Assembly (NCBI RefSeq): GCF_020991085.1
Contig: NZ_CP087719.1
Span: forward strand, 2,314,001 to 2,378,000
Direction: 5' to 3'
DNA from: Roseomonas sp. OT10
GTDB taxonomy: Bacteria; Pseudomonadota; Alphaproteobacteria; Acetobacterales; Acetobacteraceae
DNA: 64,000 nucleotides
Made by a program: the position numbers and the translations under genes. Below, one piece after another: positions 45,988 to 55,923 of the stretch. Positions within the stretch are counted from its first letter, which is position 1. Every line of letters begins with the position of its first letter. The notes under the pieces are model-generated. The model had not been told where the DNA came from. It saw only the letters and a program-made list of their open reading frames with translations, and did not search any database.

Positions 45988-48900
45988 ATGGCCCTGACCT
46001 ACTCCTTCAAGACCACCGCGACCTGGACCGGCGGGTTCAACGGCGAGATCACCGTCACCAACAGCGGCACGTCGGCGATCGACGGCTGGCTGATGGCCTT
46101 CACCGGCGGGTGGAGCGTGGTCACGGTGTGGAATGGCTCGGTCGTGAACGGGCCGGATGGCTATACCACCGTGCAGAACCTGGACTGGAACGGCAGCCTC
46201 GCGCCGGGCGCCAGCGCCACCATCGGCTTCACCGCCAACGGCGAACTCTCCCCCCCGAGCTACTATAGCGGCGAGATCGATCCGCCCGTGCCCACCCTGC
46301 CGGCGCTCTCCGTCGCCGACACCTCAGTGACCGAGGCTGACGCGGGCAGCAGCGCGATGACCTTCACGGTCACCCTGTCCAAGGCCTCGGCCACGCCCGT
46401 CACGGTGAACTGGACCACCGCTGACGGCACCGCCACGGCCGGCAGCGACTACACGGCCGCCAGCGGCACGCTGACCTTCGCCGCCGGCCAGACCAGCGCC
46501 ACGGTCCAGGTGCAGGTGACGGGCGACACGGCCGTCGAGTCCAATGAGACGGTGCGGCTGCAGCTCTCCGCCCCCAGCGGCGCGACCCTCGCCGATGCCG
46601 AGGGGGTCGGCACCATCCTGGACAATGACTCCTCCACCACGCCGACCACGCCCGGCACTCCGGTCGCGGCGATCTCGGCGCCGGGCTTCCTGTCCACCCA
46701 TGGCGGCGACATTGTCGATTCCAGCGGCAACGCGGTCCGCCTGTCCGCAGTGAACTGGTTCGGCCTGGAGACCAGCCGGGCGGCCCCCGATGGCCTGAAT
46801 GCCCGCAACTGGCAGGACATGATGGACCAGATGAAGGAGCTGGGCTTCAACGCCATCCGCCTGCCCTTCTCGAACGAGGCGCTGCACGGCCGGGTGCCCA
46901 CCGACATCAACTACGGCGTGAACCCGGACTTGGCCGGCCTGTCAGGGGTGCAGCTCATCGACAAGATCGTCGACTACGCCGCCGAGATCGGTCTGAAGAT
47001 CATCCTCGACCGGCACCGCGGCGCGGCGGGCGACGGGCCGAACGGCAACGGGCTCTGGTACGACGGCACCTGGACCGAGCAGAAGTGGATCGACGACTGG
47101 GTGATGCTGGCCAAGCGTTACCTGGACAACCCTGCCGTCGTCGCCGCCGACCTGAGCAACGAGCCCCATTCGGCCAACTGGGGCGACGGCAGCGCCACCG
47201 ACTGGGCCGCGGCGGCCGAGCGCGCCGGGAACGCCATCCATGCGGTCAACCCCGACTGGCTGATCATGGTCGAGGGCACCCAGGTCTGGAATGGCGACTA
47301 CTACTGGTGGGGCGGCAACCTGCAGGGCGTGGCCAGCCACCAGGTCGACCTCGCCCTGGACAACAAGCTGGTCTACTCGCCGCACGACTACCCGAACTCC
47401 GTCTATGGGCAGCCCTGGTTCTATGCCGGCAACTTCCCGGACAACCTCGCGGGCGTCTTCGACAAGCAGTGGGGCTACATCGCGCGCACCGATATCGCCC
47501 CGATCTTCGTGGGCGAGTTCGGCAGCAAGCTGACCGATCCGAAGGACCTCGCCTGGCTGGCCGAGATCAAGGCCTACATGAACGGCGACTACAACGGGGA
47601 CGGCACGCGCGATGCCGGCGCGTCCGACATCTCCTGGTCCTGGTGGTCCTGGAACCCGAATTCGGGCGACACGGGTGGCATCCTGCAGGATGACTGGACG
47701 ACCCCGATCCAGGCCAAGGTGGACGCGCTGCAGTCCGTGATGGGCGACGGCTTCGCCGCCGCCATCACCGGGACCGACGGCGCGGACAGCAAGGTCGGCA
47801 CGGCCGCCGGGGACATCATCCTCGGCCGGGGCGGGGCGGACCGGCTGGCGGATGCCGCCGCCGCCAACCGCGTCGCCGACATCCTGCTGGGCGGCGAGGG
47901 CGACGACACCCTCACCAGCCGCGGCGGGGCGGACCGGCTAAACGGCGGCGGCGGCGAAGACACCGCCATCGTCGATCTCAGCCACTATACCGTCGCCCTG
48001 CGCTTCACCGCCCCGGAGGCGGGCGCCACCGGGACGATCCAGGGCTCCGGCACGCGGCTGACCGGCATCGAGACCTATGTCCTGCGCGGCGGCAGCGGCG
48101 CCGACACCTTCACGGGCGGTCTGGGCGACGACACCCTGTCCGGAGGGCTGGGTACCGACCGGCTGTACGGCGGCGGCGGCGGCGACCGTCTCGATGGCGG
48201 TGACGGCAACGACACGCTCTTCGGCCAGGACGGCAACGACACGCTCGTCGGCGGCGCCGGCACCAACTACCTGGTTGGCGGGGCCGGCGCCGACCGGCTG
48301 GAGGGTGGCAGCGGCACCGACGTCGCCGTCTACACCGATGCGCCCACCGCGCTGGTCATCAGCCTCGCGGCCCCGGCCACCAACACGGGCCACGCCGCCG
48401 GCGACACCTACCTGTCCATCGAGCATGTCCAGGGCTCCGCCTTCGATGACAAAATCACCGGCGATGGCGGCGTGAACGGCCTCTACGGCCTGGGCGGCAA
48501 CGACACCCTCTACGGCGGCGCCGGCGGCGACCGCCTCGATGGCGGCGCGGGCAACGACGTCCTGTACGGCCAGGACGGCAACGACACGCTCGTCGGCGGC
48601 GCCGGCACCAACTTCCTCAACGGCGGCGCCGGCGCCGACCGGCTGGAGGGTGGCAGCGGCACCGACGTCGCCGTCTACACCGATGCGCCCACCGCGCTGG
48701 TCATCAGCCTCGCGGCCCCGGCCACCAACACGGGCCACGCCGCCGGCGACACCTACCTGTCCATCGAGAGCGTCCACGGCTCCGCCTTCGGCGACAAGAT
48801 CACCGGCAATGGCGGCGTGAACGGCCTCTACGGCCTGGGCGGCAACGACACCCTCTACGGCGGCGCCGGCGGCGACCGCCTCGATGGCGGCGTCGGTAAC

Positions 48901-49515
48901 GATGTCCTGTACGGCCAGGAGGGCAACGACACGCTCGTCGGCGGCGCCGGCACCAACTTCCTCAACGGCGGCGCCGGCGCCGACCGGCTGGAGGGTGGCA
49001 CCGGCACCGACGTCGCCGTCTACACCGATGCACCCACCGCGCTGGTCATCAGCCTCGCGGCCCCGGCCACCAACACGGGCCACGCCGCCGGCGACACCTA
49101 CCTGTCCATCGAGAGCGTCCACGGCTCCGCCTTCGGCGACAAGATCACCGGCGATGGCGGCGTGAACGGCCTCTACGGCCTGGGCGGCAACGACACCCTC
49201 TACGGCGGTGCCGGCGGCGACCGCCTCGATGGCGGCGCGGGCAACGATGTCCTGTACGGCCAGGAGGGCAACGACACGCTCGTCGGCGGCGCGGGGAACG
49301 ACCTCTTCATCGCGACCGCCGGAATGGGCCTCGACACCATCACCGACTTCGTGCGCGGCGAGGACAAGATGGACTTCCGCGAGTACGGCAGTGCGGTCAC
49401 GCCCGTGCTGACGGCGCAGGGGGCGGATACGCTCATCAGCCTCGGCAGCGGCAATGCCTTCCTGGTGAAGGGGGTCGCCCCGGCCCTGCTCTCTTCGGCC
49501 GACTGGCTGATCTGA
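45988..49515 (+). CDS. Modular GH5 glycosidase (cellulase-type) with CBM2-like, Calx-beta and RTX domains
   Basis: 1175 residues. Residues 1-95 are a cysteine-free CBM2-like module ([36 protein letters not shown]). Residues about 107-212 form a Calx-beta domain. The GH5 domain (about 228-590) has the acid/base Glu392 in LSNEPHS and nucleophile Glu510 in FVGEFGSK, so it should be active on beta-glucans or mannans. The rest is RTX repeats with three nearly identical 115-residue units (732-1076) and a terminal secretion-like segment ([13 protein letters not shown]). No signal peptide: export by a type I system is expected, but none is encoded here. ATG 45988; an in-frame CTG at 45967 has a better-placed GGGAGG. 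Confidence 0.93.
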   Translation: MALTYSFKTTATWTGGFNGEITVTNSGTSAIDGWLMAFTGGWSVVTVWNGSVVNGPDGYTTVQNLDWNGSLAPGASATIGFTANGELSPPSYYSGEIDPPVPTLPALSVADTSVTEADAGSSAMTFTVTLSKASATPVTVNWTTADGTATAGSDYTAASGTLTFAAGQTSATVQVQVTGDTAVESNETVRLQLSAPSGATLADAEGVGTILDNDSSTTPTTPGTPVAAISAPGFLSTHGGDIVDSSGNAVRLSAVNWFGLETSRAAPDGLNARNWQDMMDQMKELGFNAIRLPFSNEALHGRVPTDINYGVNPDLAGLSGVQLIDKIVDYAAEIGLKIILDRHRGAAGDGPNGNGLWYDGTWTEQKWIDDWVMLAKRYLDNPAVVAADLSNEPHSANWGDGSATDWAAAAERAGNAIHAVNPDWLIMVEGTQVWNGDYYWWGGNLQGVASHQVDLALDNKLVYSPHDYPNSVYGQPWFYAGNFPDNLAGVFDKQWGYIARTDIAPIFVGEFGSKLTDPKDLAWLAEIKAYMNGDYNGDGTRDAGASDISWSWWSWNPNSGDTGGILQDDWTTPIQAKVDALQSVMGDGFAAAITGTDGADSKVGTAAGDIILGRGGADRLADAAAANRVADILLGGEGDDTLTSRGGADRLNGGGGEDTAIVDLSHYTVALRFTAPEAGATGTIQGSGTRLTGIETYVLRGGSGADTFTGGLGDDTLSGGLGTDRLYGGGGGDRLDGGDGNDTLFGQDGNDTLVGGAGTNYLVGGAGADRLEGGSGTDVAVYTDAPTALVISLAAPATNTGHAAGDTYLSIEHVQGSAFDDKITGDGGVNGLYGLGGNDTLYGGAGGDRLDGGAGNDVLYGQDGNDTLVGGAGTNFLNGGAGADRLEGGSGTDVAVYTDAPTALVISLAAPATNTGHAAGDTYLSIESVHGSAFGDKITGNGGVNGLYGLGGNDTLYGGAGGDRLDGGVGNDVLYGQEGNDTLVGGAGTNFLNGGAGADRLEGGTGTDVAVYTDAPTALVISLAAPATNTGHAAGDTYLSIESVHGSAFGDKITGDGGVNGLYGLGGNDTLYGGAGGDRLDGGAGNDVLYGQEGNDTLVGGAGNDLFIATAGMGLDTITDFVRGEDKMDFREYGSAVTPVLTAQGADTLISLGSGNAFLVKGVAPALLSSADWLI
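48181..49215 (+). repeat. Three tandem 345-bp repeats in the GH5/RTX gene
   Basis: Units start at 48181, 48526 and 48871 with an exact 345-bp (115-codon) period, and a partial fourth starts at 49216. They are almost identical over most of their length, including the long phrase for [20 protein letters not shown]. Differences are single bases. Each unit contains two RTX nonapeptide clusters. Confidence 0.95.
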
Positions 49516-49536
49516 GGCCCCGGAGGCCGGTCCGGC

Positions 49537-50685
49537 TCAGCGCCGGGCCGGCCCCGTCTCCACCGCCGCCACCCGCCGGGGCAGGTCGTCCGGCTGGGCC
49601 GGGTCCAGCGACGCCGCCGTCCGGGCCCGCGGGGCGGTCGCGGTGTCGACCGTCACCACGACCGACATGCCCGGTGCCAGCTCCTGCGCCAGCGGCTGGT
49701 CCGCGTCGATGGCGATGCGGACGGGCAGGCGTTGCGCCACCTTCGTGAAGTTCCCGGTGGCATTGTCCGCCCGCAGCACGCTGAACTCGGAGCCGGTGGC
49801 GGGCGAGAAGGCCTCGATCTGTCCGGTCAGCTCCGCGTTCTGCAAGGCATCGACGGTGAAGCGCACCGGTTGGCCGCGGCGCATGCCATAGAGCTGGTTC
49901 TCCTTGAAGTTCGCCACCACCCACTTCCGCTCCGGCACCAGCGCGGCCAGTTGCGTGCCGGCCGTGACGTACTGGCCCAGCCGCACGCCGATCTCGCCCA
50001 GCTGGCCGTCCTGCGGCGCCAGAATGCGCGTGTTCTGCAGGTCGATCTCGGCGAGGCGCAGCGCCGCCTCGGCACTGGCGATGCCCGCCTCCTGCGACTG
50101 GCGGTTGACGATGATGGATTGCAGGTCCTGCTGCGACACCTGGAGTGCCGCCTCGGCCTGGTGCAGCGCGGCCGTCGCCTGGGCCAGGGTGGCCCGCGAC
50201 TGGTCGGCCGCGCTCTGGGTGGAGATCCCCCGCGAGAGCAGCGTCTCCACGCGCCGCGCATTCGCCTCGGCCGTGTCGAGCGTCGCGCGGGCACCCGTCA
50301 CCTGCGCCTCGCCGGAGCGGATGCGGGCCTCCGCGGCGCGCTGGTTCTGGTCCGAATTGGCCAGGTTGGCGCGCTGGATCGCCAGCGCTGCCTGCGCCTG
50401 GAGCTGCTTCTGGCGGAAGATGCGGTCGTCGATCTGCACCAGCACCTGCCCCGCCCGGACGCGCTGGAAGTCGCGCACCGGCACCTCCGTCACGTAGCCG
50501 GCGAGCTGCGGGCTGATGACGGTGACCTGGCCGCGGACATAGGCGTTCTCCGTCACTTCCATGCTGCCCTGGAAGGGCGGCAGCTGCCAGGCATGGAGGA
50601 CGAGGAGGGCGCCGGCACAGCCGATGAGGAGGATGCCGGCGGTACGGGCGATCTTGAGCGCTTTGGACATGGTCTCGCGGTTCAT
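49537..50685 (-). CDS. HlyD/EmrA-type membrane fusion protein
   Basis: About 382 residues. One N-terminal membrane anchor (ILLIGCAGALLVLHAW), then the biotinyl-lipoyl fold VTENAYVRGQVTVISPQLAGYV, a long alpha-helical hairpin rich in Ala/Gln, and the return strand RILAPQDGQLGEIGVRLGQYV. It should bridge the inner-membrane MFS pump to an outer-membrane channel, which is not encoded here. ATG 50685 (MNRETMSKALK) was taken; ATG 50670 is also possible. It follows the MFS gene by 34 bp in a marR-emrB-emrA order. Confidence 0.88.
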   Translation of the reverse strand: MNRETMSKALKIARTAGILLIGCAGALLVLHAWQLPPFQGSMEVTENAYVRGQVTVISPQLAGYVTEVPVRDFQRVRAGQVLVQIDDRIFRQKQLQAQAALAIQRANLANSDQNQRAAEARIRSGEAQVTGARATLDTAEANARRVETLLSRGISTQSAADQSRATLAQATAALHQAEAALQVSQQDLQSIIVNRQSQEAGIASAEAALRLAEIDLQNTRILAPQDGQLGEIGVRLGQYVTAGTQLAALVPERKWVVANFKENQLYGMRRGQPVRFTVDALQNAELTGQIEAFSPATGSEFSVLRADNATGNFTKVAQRLPVRIAIDADQPLAQELAPGMSVVVTVDTATAPRARTAASLDPAQPDDLPRRVAAVETGPARR

Positions 50686-50719
50686 GGGTTGCGGTCGGGG
50701 GTTCGGGGGGGCCGCCGGG

Positions 50720-52321
50720 TCAGGAAGCCGGGGCGGGCGGGGCAAGCCAGGACCGCGCGGAGGTCCAGGCGATGCGAAGCAGCAGGATGGCGAGGGCCCC
50801 GGCGGCGAGAGCGCTGATCATCAGGAAGACATCGTTGTAGGCGAGGATGTTCGCCTCCCGCGTGGCCTGTTGCGACAGCAGCGACAGCCCCTCCGCGTTC
50901 AGCAGCCGCCCGTCGGTGAGCACGTGACCATAGGCGGCGGCGAGCTGCCGCACCCGTGCCGCGACGACGGGATCGGCCAGGGTGAGGTGCTCTACCAGCT
51001 GGCTGGAATGGAACTTCTCGCGCAGGATCACGGCGGTGCCGAAGGCGGCGGAGCCGAGCTGCCCGCCGATGTTTTGCGTGAAGAGGAAGATGCCGAGGAA
51101 GCTGGTCATGTAGGTGGCGCCGCGCCGCATCGTGCGCGTCAGCCCGTCCAGCATGGCGGGCGGCAGGAACAGGGCGCCGCCGAAGGCGATCAGCGACTGG
51201 CTCAGCAGCATGTCGCCCGGCCGTGTCAGGCTGGTGGCATGCCCGTCCATGAAGGCGCCGACGGCGATGCAGGACAGGGCAACGGCCTGCAGCGCAGGGA
51301 TGCGGTCATGCCGCATCACCAGCCCGCAGCACAGGCCGCCGGCGACGGAGGAGAGCAGCACGAGCCCGAAGAGCAGGCGGCTCTGCTCGTTCAGCAGGCC
51401 CAGCGTCTGGAACAGCCCGACCGCGCCGGCGCTCTGCTCGGCCAGCACCAGCCGGAAGACCAGCAGCGTCACGGTGAAGCGGATCATCTCCGGGCTGAAC
51501 AGCCAGTGCAGGTTCAGCAGCGGGGCCTCCCGGTTCACCTCGATCGCCCCGGCCAGGGCGAGGGCCAGGACGGCGACGGCGAGGCAGAGGCCGATCCACG
51601 GCGCCTCGGACCACCAGACGTAACGGCCGAGGGTGAGCACCACGGTCAGTAGCCCGAAGCCCAGGGCGATCAGCGGGTAGCTGACGAAGTCCAGCGGATG
51701 CAGCACCTTGGCATGCGGCACGGGCGCCAGCGGCAGCAGGTAGACGACCGCGAGGGCCATCAGCGCCAGCCCCACCTCCATCCCGAAGAAGCCCGGCCAG
51801 GGCGACAGGTCCAGCAGCGCGGGCGAGAGCAGCCGGGCCAGGGAGGGGGTGGCCGCGGAGCAGGTCAGCGCCAGGCTCAGCCCCCAGCTCAGCCGCTTCG
51901 CGGGCGAGAAGGCCTCCAGCATGTAGAGGAAGCCCAGGGTGGAGAGCGGCGCGGCCGCGGCACCGGCCAGGAAACGCACCAGCAGCGCAGAGTTCAGGTC
52001 CCGCGCCACCAGATGCAGCAGCGATGCGGCGGCGAAGATGACGATCGCCCATTCGGCGAAGCGGCGCAGGCCGAACTGCGTGCGGATCTTGGTCAGCAGG
52101 AGGGTCAGGCTGGCATTGGGCGCCATGTAGGCGGCGATCAGCCAGCTGGTTTCGGTCAGCGTCGCCCCCAGCGCACCCTGGATCTGGCTGGTGTTGGTCG
52201 TCACCAGGTTCATCCCGAGGCCCTGGGTGCACCAGAGCAGCGCCGAGGCGGCGACGAAGGTGGCCGAGCGCCATTTCGTCAGGGGCGGCGGTGCCGCGGG
52301 GGCGGAAGCGGTGGCGCTCAT
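50720..52321 (-). CDS. DHA2/EmrB-type MFS drug exporter
   Basis: 533 residues, about 14 transmembrane segments. Family features: ATLTETSWLIAAYMAPNASLTLLL near helix 2 (here split), TKIRTQFGLRRF after it and, late, the LREKFHSSQLVEHL-type loop. The classic MFS motif A is weak. Together with the HlyD-type protein it should form an EmrAB-like tripartite efflux pump for hydrophobic compounds. Its ATG overlaps the marR stop by 4 bp (ATGA), so pump and regulator are co-translated. Confidence 0.88.
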   Translation of the reverse strand: MSATASAPAAPPPLTKWRSATFVAASALLWCTQGLGMNLVTTNTSQIQGALGATLTETSWLIAAYMAPNASLTLLLTKIRTQFGLRRFAEWAIVIFAAASLLHLVARDLNSALLVRFLAGAAAAPLSTLGFLYMLEAFSPAKRLSWGLSLALTCSAATPSLARLLSPALLDLSPWPGFFGMEVGLALMALAVVYLLPLAPVPHAKVLHPLDFVSYPLIALGFGLLTVVLTLGRYVWWSEAPWIGLCLAVAVLALALAGAIEVNREAPLLNLHWLFSPEMIRFTVTLLVFRLVLAEQSAGAVGLFQTLGLLNEQSRLLFGLVLLSSVAGGLCCGLVMRHDRIPALQAVALSCIAVGAFMDGHATSLTRPGDMLLSQSLIAFGGALFLPPAMLDGLTRTMRRGATYMTSFLGIFLFTQNIGGQLGSAAFGTAVILREKFHSSQLVEHLTLADPVVAARVRQLAAAYGHVLTDGRLLNAEGLSLLSQQATREANILAYNDVFLMISALAAGALAILLLRIAWTSARSWLAPPAPAS

Positions 52322-52788
52322 GGACGCGCGGCCTCCTCCGCCTCGGCGGCGGCATAGGCTTCCATGGCCGTCAGCACCTGGCTCAGCACGCGGCTCGCCA
52401 CGGCGAGGTCGGCGTCGCCGATCTCCGACAGCAGGCGTTCGCGCATGCCGGCGGTGATCCGCTCCATCTCCAGGATCGAGGGCTGGGCCTCCTCGGTCAG
52501 CATGACCTGCTTGGCCCGGCGGTCCCCCGCCACGGCACAGCGGCGGATCAGCCCCTGGCTCTCCAGCCCGTCGAGAAGGCGGACCACCGTCGGGTGCTCC
52601 AGCTCCAGCACCGAGGCCAGCTCGCTCTGGGTGACGCCGCCATGGCGGTCCAGGTGCAGCAGCAGCCGCGCGCGGGACAGGGTGAGTCCGTGCTGGCGCA
52701 CCAGCGCGTCGAAGAGGGTGCGAAGCTTCCGGCCAGCGACGGAAAGGTCGGTGAGGAAGGTCGCCCGAGCGGAGCCTGTCTCGTGCAT
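52318..52788 (-). CDS. MarR-family transcriptional regulator of the EmrAB-like pump
   Basis: 156-residue winged-helix dimer. Recognition helix region TQSELASVLELEHPTVVRLLDGLESQGLI and wing DRRAKQVMLTEEAQ match MarR regulators, which release DNA on binding phenolic or other effectors. The start MHETGSARATF (ATG 52788) is preferred over an in-frame ATG at 52836, because a perfect 14-bp palindrome lies at 52812-52825 between them and would otherwise be inside the coding region. Autoregulation of marR-emrB-emrA is the likely role. Confidence 0.9.
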   Translation of the reverse strand: MHETGSARATFLTDLSVAGRKLRTLFDALVRQHGLTLSRARLLLHLDRHGGVTQSELASVLELEHPTVVRLLDGLESQGLIRRCAVAGDRRAKQVMLTEEAQPSILEMERITAGMRERLLSEIGDADLAVASRVLSQVLTAMEAYAAAEAEEAARP

Positions 52789-52811
52789 GGCAGTATGATA
52801 GGAAGCTAAAC

Positions 52812-52825
52812 TGTAGCTAGCTACA
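52812..52825. promoter_or_regulatory. Palindromic MarR-type operator
   Basis: TGTAGCTAGCTACA, a perfect 14-bp palindrome, centred 30 bp upstream of the marR start and in an AT-rich stretch with a TATTAT-like element next to it (52826-52833, minus strand). Size and position match self-repression sites of MarR regulators. Confidence 0.65.
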
Positions 52826-52961
52826 TAATAAGCCATGGTCCGGCGGCAAGCCTGTCCTGCTTCCAGCTCGGATCGCCGCATGCCGTTGGCGGACGGTCCC
52901 GCCCTCCCGGGCCGGCGGCGGTGACGCCGGTGGCCGGCCCCGTCGCTGGTCTCCCTGGCCG

Positions 52962-54338
52962 CTACGCCAGCAGGCGCCCCAGGGCGGCGCGATAGCCCTC
53001 CGCGATGGTGCCCGCGGCGATGTGGTGGCCGCCCTCGACCACGGGGCGGCCCCCCACCACCACCGTCCGAACGGGGTTGCCCTGGCCGCTGAAGACCCAG
53101 GCATCGAGCAGCGCGTCGCCGTTGCGGCCGGACAGGATCGGGTGGTCCGGGTCCAGCTCCACCAGATCGGCGCGGCACCCCGGGGCGATGGCGCCGATCG
53201 GCCGGCCGCTGGCCCGCGCCCCGCCTGCCAGCGCCGCGTCGAACAGCCGGCGACCGGGATGCGGCGACGCCTCGTCCGCCGCGACGGAGCGGGCCTGGAG
53301 GTGGAGGCGCTGGCTGGTTTCCAACTGCCGCAGCTCATCGCGCGGTGCGGTGCCGACATGGCTGTCCGTGCCGATGCCCAGCGCCCCGCCCGCCCCCAGC
53401 CAGGTGGAGAGGCCGAAGACGCCGTCGCCCAGGCTGGCCTCGGTGGAGGGGCAGAGCCCGGCGACGGCGCCGGTCGCGGCCAGGCCGGTGCTCTCCGCCT
53501 CCGTCATGTGGGTGGCGTGGATCAGGCACCAGCGGGCGTCGAGCGGGGCGTTGTGCAGCAGCCACTCCACGCTGCGCGCGCCGGTGGCGGCGAGGCATTC
53601 CTCCACCTCCCGCACCTGCTCGGCGGCGTGGATATGGATCGGCCCCGCCTCGCCCGAGACGGCGGCCAGCATCGCGGGCGTCACGGCGCGCAGCGAATGC
53701 GGCGCCACGCCCACCGCCGCCTGCGGATCGCCGGCCGACGCGGCGCGGCAGGCGGCGACGATCTCGCCGAAGCCGTCGAGGTCGTTGAGGAAGCGACGCT
53801 GCCCGGGATTGGGCTCCGCCCCGAAGATGCCGCCATAGCGGTAGAGGCTGGGCAGCAGGGTGATGCCGATCCCCGTCTCCCGCGCCGCCTCCAGGTGGCG
53901 CATCGCCATCTCCGCGCGGTCGGCATAGGGCGTGCCGTCCGGCTGGTGGTGCAGGTAGTGGAACTCGGCGATGGCGGTGAAGCCGTGTTCCAGACACTCG
54001 GCGTAGAGTTGGGCCGCGACGGCCTGGGCGTCCTCGGGCGAGAGCAGGCCGACGAAGCGGTACATCGTCTCCCGCCAGGTCCAGAAGCTGTCGCGCCCGG
54101 CCGGGCTGCGCCGCTCCGCCCCGCCGGCCATGGCGCGCTGGAAGGCGTGGGAGTGCAGGTTCGGCATCCCCGGCACCAGCGGCCCGCGCAGGACGCGCCC
54201 GCCCGCGGCCAGGACGTCGCGTGCCGCCGCATCGGGCGCCACGGCGGCGATGTCGCCGCGCGCGTCGATGTCGAGGCGCACGTCGCTTTCCCACCCGCCG
54301 GGCAGCAGCGCGGCGGGGGCGAAGACGCTGGTCAGCAC
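52962..54338 (-). CDS. hutF: Formimidoylglutamate deiminase
   Basis: 458-residue amidohydrolase that converts N-formimidoyl-glutamate to N-formyl-glutamate and ammonia in the five-step histidine pathway. Metal-binding HxH in MPNLHSHAFQRAMAGG, then the family stretch DSFWTWRETMYRF, AEFHYLHHQ, APHSLRAVTP, HIHAAEQVREVEECLA, and the late GTDSHVGTAPRDELRQLE. The start is GTG 54338, four bases after the dioxygenase stop. It is the last gene of the minus-strand importer operon, while the other hut genes are on the opposite strand. Confidence 0.94.
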   Translation of the reverse strand: MLTSVFAPAALLPGGWESDVRLDIDARGDIAAVAPDAAARDVLAAGGRVLRGPLVPGMPNLHSHAFQRAMAGGAERRSPAGRDSFWTWRETMYRFVGLLSPEDAQAVAAQLYAECLEHGFTAIAEFHYLHHQPDGTPYADRAEMAMRHLEAARETGIGITLLPSLYRYGGIFGAEPNPGQRRFLNDLDGFGEIVAACRAASAGDPQAAVGVAPHSLRAVTPAMLAAVSGEAGPIHIHAAEQVREVEECLAATGARSVEWLLHNAPLDARWCLIHATHMTEAESTGLAATGAVAGLCPSTEASLGDGVFGLSTWLGAGGALGIGTDSHVGTAPRDELRQLETSQRLHLQARSVAADEASPHPGRRLFDAALAGGARASGRPIGAIAPGCRADLVELDPDHPILSGRNGDALLDAWVFSGQGNPVRTVVVGGRPVVEGGHHIAAGTIAEGYRAALGRLLA

Positions 54339-54342
54339 GGGA

Positions 54343-55161
54343 TCAGGCCCGCCAGACCACCGGGTAGAGCGCGCTGTCCATCGGCGCCCCCGGCTCCGGC
54401 GCGCCGGGCAGCGGCGGCGGCGACATGAAGCCGCGGCGCAGCACATAGGTCGCGTCGTCGCCGCTCCAGCGCGAGGACACGGCACGGCGGCGGGTGGGGA
54501 GCGCATTCCCCGGCGCCCCGTGCAGCGTCAGCCCGTGGAAGACGACGCAGTCGCCCGGCGCAAGATCCCAGCCGAGCACGGTGTTCTCGCGCCGCACGGT
54601 GTCCATGTCCGGCAGGGTCTCGAACTCGTCGGTCGGGTGATCCTTCTGGTCGGCGAAGCGCTTCGGGCGGAACCAGCGGCCCCAGCGGTGGGAGCCGGCG
54701 ATGTATTCGACGCCCGCCTCGCGCGGCACCGGCTCCAGTGCCATCCAGAGCGAGCAGACCATGTCGCCATCCACCGTCCAATAGGGCTGGTCGTGGTGCC
54801 AGGGCGTCGGCTCCAGCGTGCCCGGCTCCTTCACCAGCACGTGCTCGTGGAACAGGTTCACCTTGGTCGCGCCCATGATGCGGCCGACGATCGCGGCGGC
54901 GGGGCCTTCCAGCAGGAACTCGCGGAATTCCGGATTGGCCTGCCAGTTGCAGTAGTCGGCGAAGAACCGGCCGGGCTTGCCCTCCGGCGTATAGGTCTTC
55001 CCCATCGGGCCGGGCGCGGCGATGTTGCGCTCCACGCCGCGGTCGAGCATCGCCAGCCATTCCGGGCCGAAGGCGCCGCGCACGCAGACGGCGCCGTCGC
55101 GTTCGTATTGCGGGCGCAGGACAGAGAGCTGTTCCTCCAGCGCGGGCGAGAGCGGTTGCAT
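54343..55161 (-). CDS. Phytanoyl-CoA dioxygenase family Fe(II)/2-oxoglutarate oxygenase
   Basis: 272 residues. Cupin-type 2-oxoglutarate oxygenase: iron ligands in TPWHHDQPYW (HxD) and the second His in VVFHGLTLHGAPGN, with Arg in RRAVSSRWSGDD as the 2OG anchor. PhyH relatives hydroxylate small acids and amino acids. It lies between the ABC ATPase (24 bp) and hutF (4 bp) in one operon, so its substrate is probably related to what the importer brings in. No PhyH enzyme belongs to the known hut pathway. Shine-Dalgarno GGAGG precedes the ATG. Confidence 0.9.
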   Translation of the reverse strand: MQPLSPALEEQLSVLRPQYERDGAVCVRGAFGPEWLAMLDRGVERNIAAPGPMGKTYTPEGKPGRFFADYCNWQANPEFREFLLEGPAAAIVGRIMGATKVNLFHEHVLVKEPGTLEPTPWHHDQPYWTVDGDMVCSLWMALEPVPREAGVEYIAGSHRWGRWFRPKRFADQKDHPTDEFETLPDMDTVRRENTVLGWDLAPGDCVVFHGLTLHGAPGNALPTRRRAVSSRWSGDDATYVLRRGFMSPPPLPGAPEPGAPMDSALYPVVWRA

Positions 55162-55185
55162 GACCTGTTCCTCCGTTCTTGTCGT

Positions 55186-55923
55186 TCAGGCCGACCAGGC
55201 GACGCGGCTGAGGTAGGAGTCGAGGAAGCGCCGCAGCCGCTCCTCCTCCGGCCGGTCGAAGACCCGGGTGGTGGGGCCGTCCACCAGGATGCGGCCATGG
55301 TCCATGAAGATGGCGCGGTTCGCGACGGAATGGATGAAGCCCATCTCGTGGCTCACCACCAGCATGGTCAACCCGTCCCGCGCCAGGTCGCGGATCACGT
55401 CCAGCACCTCCGTCGTCAGCTCGGGGTCGAGGCTGGCGGTGGGCTCGTCGAACAGCACCACGTTCGGCCGGGCGGCGATGGTGCGCGCGATGGCCACGCG
55501 CTGCTGCTGCCCGCCGGACATGGCGGAAGGCTTGCGCGCGGTGAGCTGGCCCAGCCCGACGCGGGACAGGGCGGCGCGGGCGACCTGCCGCGCCTCCTCC
55601 CGCTTCACGCCGCGCGCCACGCGCAGCGGCATGGCCACGTTCTCCTCAGCCGTCAGGTGCGGCCACAGGGCGAAGTTCTGGAACACCATGCCGATGGCGC
55701 CGTCGCCCGGCCGCGCCGCCTTGCCGGCGACGGTGACGGCGCCGGCGTTCAGCGGGTCGAGCCCGGCGATGCAGCGCAGCAGCGAGGACTTGCCGGAGCC
55801 GGAAGGGCCGATGATTCCCAGCACGTCGCCACGCTGCACCTCCAGCGAGACGCCGCGCAGGATCTCGATGTCGCCCACCCGGCGTTCGAGGCCGGATGCA
55901 ATAAGCAGGGGGGCGTCGCTCAT
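55186..55923 (-). CDS. Amino-acid ABC transporter ATP-binding protein
   Basis: 245 residues, GlnQ/HisP type. Walker A GPSGSGKSS, Q-loop VFQNFALWPHL, signature MSGGQQQRVAIARTIA, Walker B VVLFDEPTASLDPE and switch His in VVSHEMGF. It powers the two downstream-numbered permeases. Its ATG overlaps the stop of one permease gene by 4 bp. Confidence 0.94.
   Translation of the reverse strand: MSDAPLLIASGLERRVGDIEILRGVSLEVQRGDVLGIIGPSGSGKSSLLRCIAGLDPLNAGAVTVAGKAARPGDGAIGMVFQNFALWPHLTAEENVAMPLRVARGVKREEARQVARAALSRVGLGQLTARKPSAMSGGQQQRVAIARTIAARPNVVLFDEPTASLDPELTTEVLDVIRDLARDGLTMLVVSHEMGFIHSVANRAIFMDHGRILVDGPTTRVFDRPEEERLRRFLDSYLSRVAWSA

Noticed and set aside
48181-49300. CRISPR-like or satellite array
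   Set aside because: The 345-bp period is in frame with a protein of RTX repeats; no spacer-repeat alternation.
52789-52836. Longer marR start at ATG 52836
   Set aside because: It would put the perfect operator-like palindrome inside the coding region and adds 16 residues (MAYYVASYSLASYHTA) not typical of MarR N-termini.
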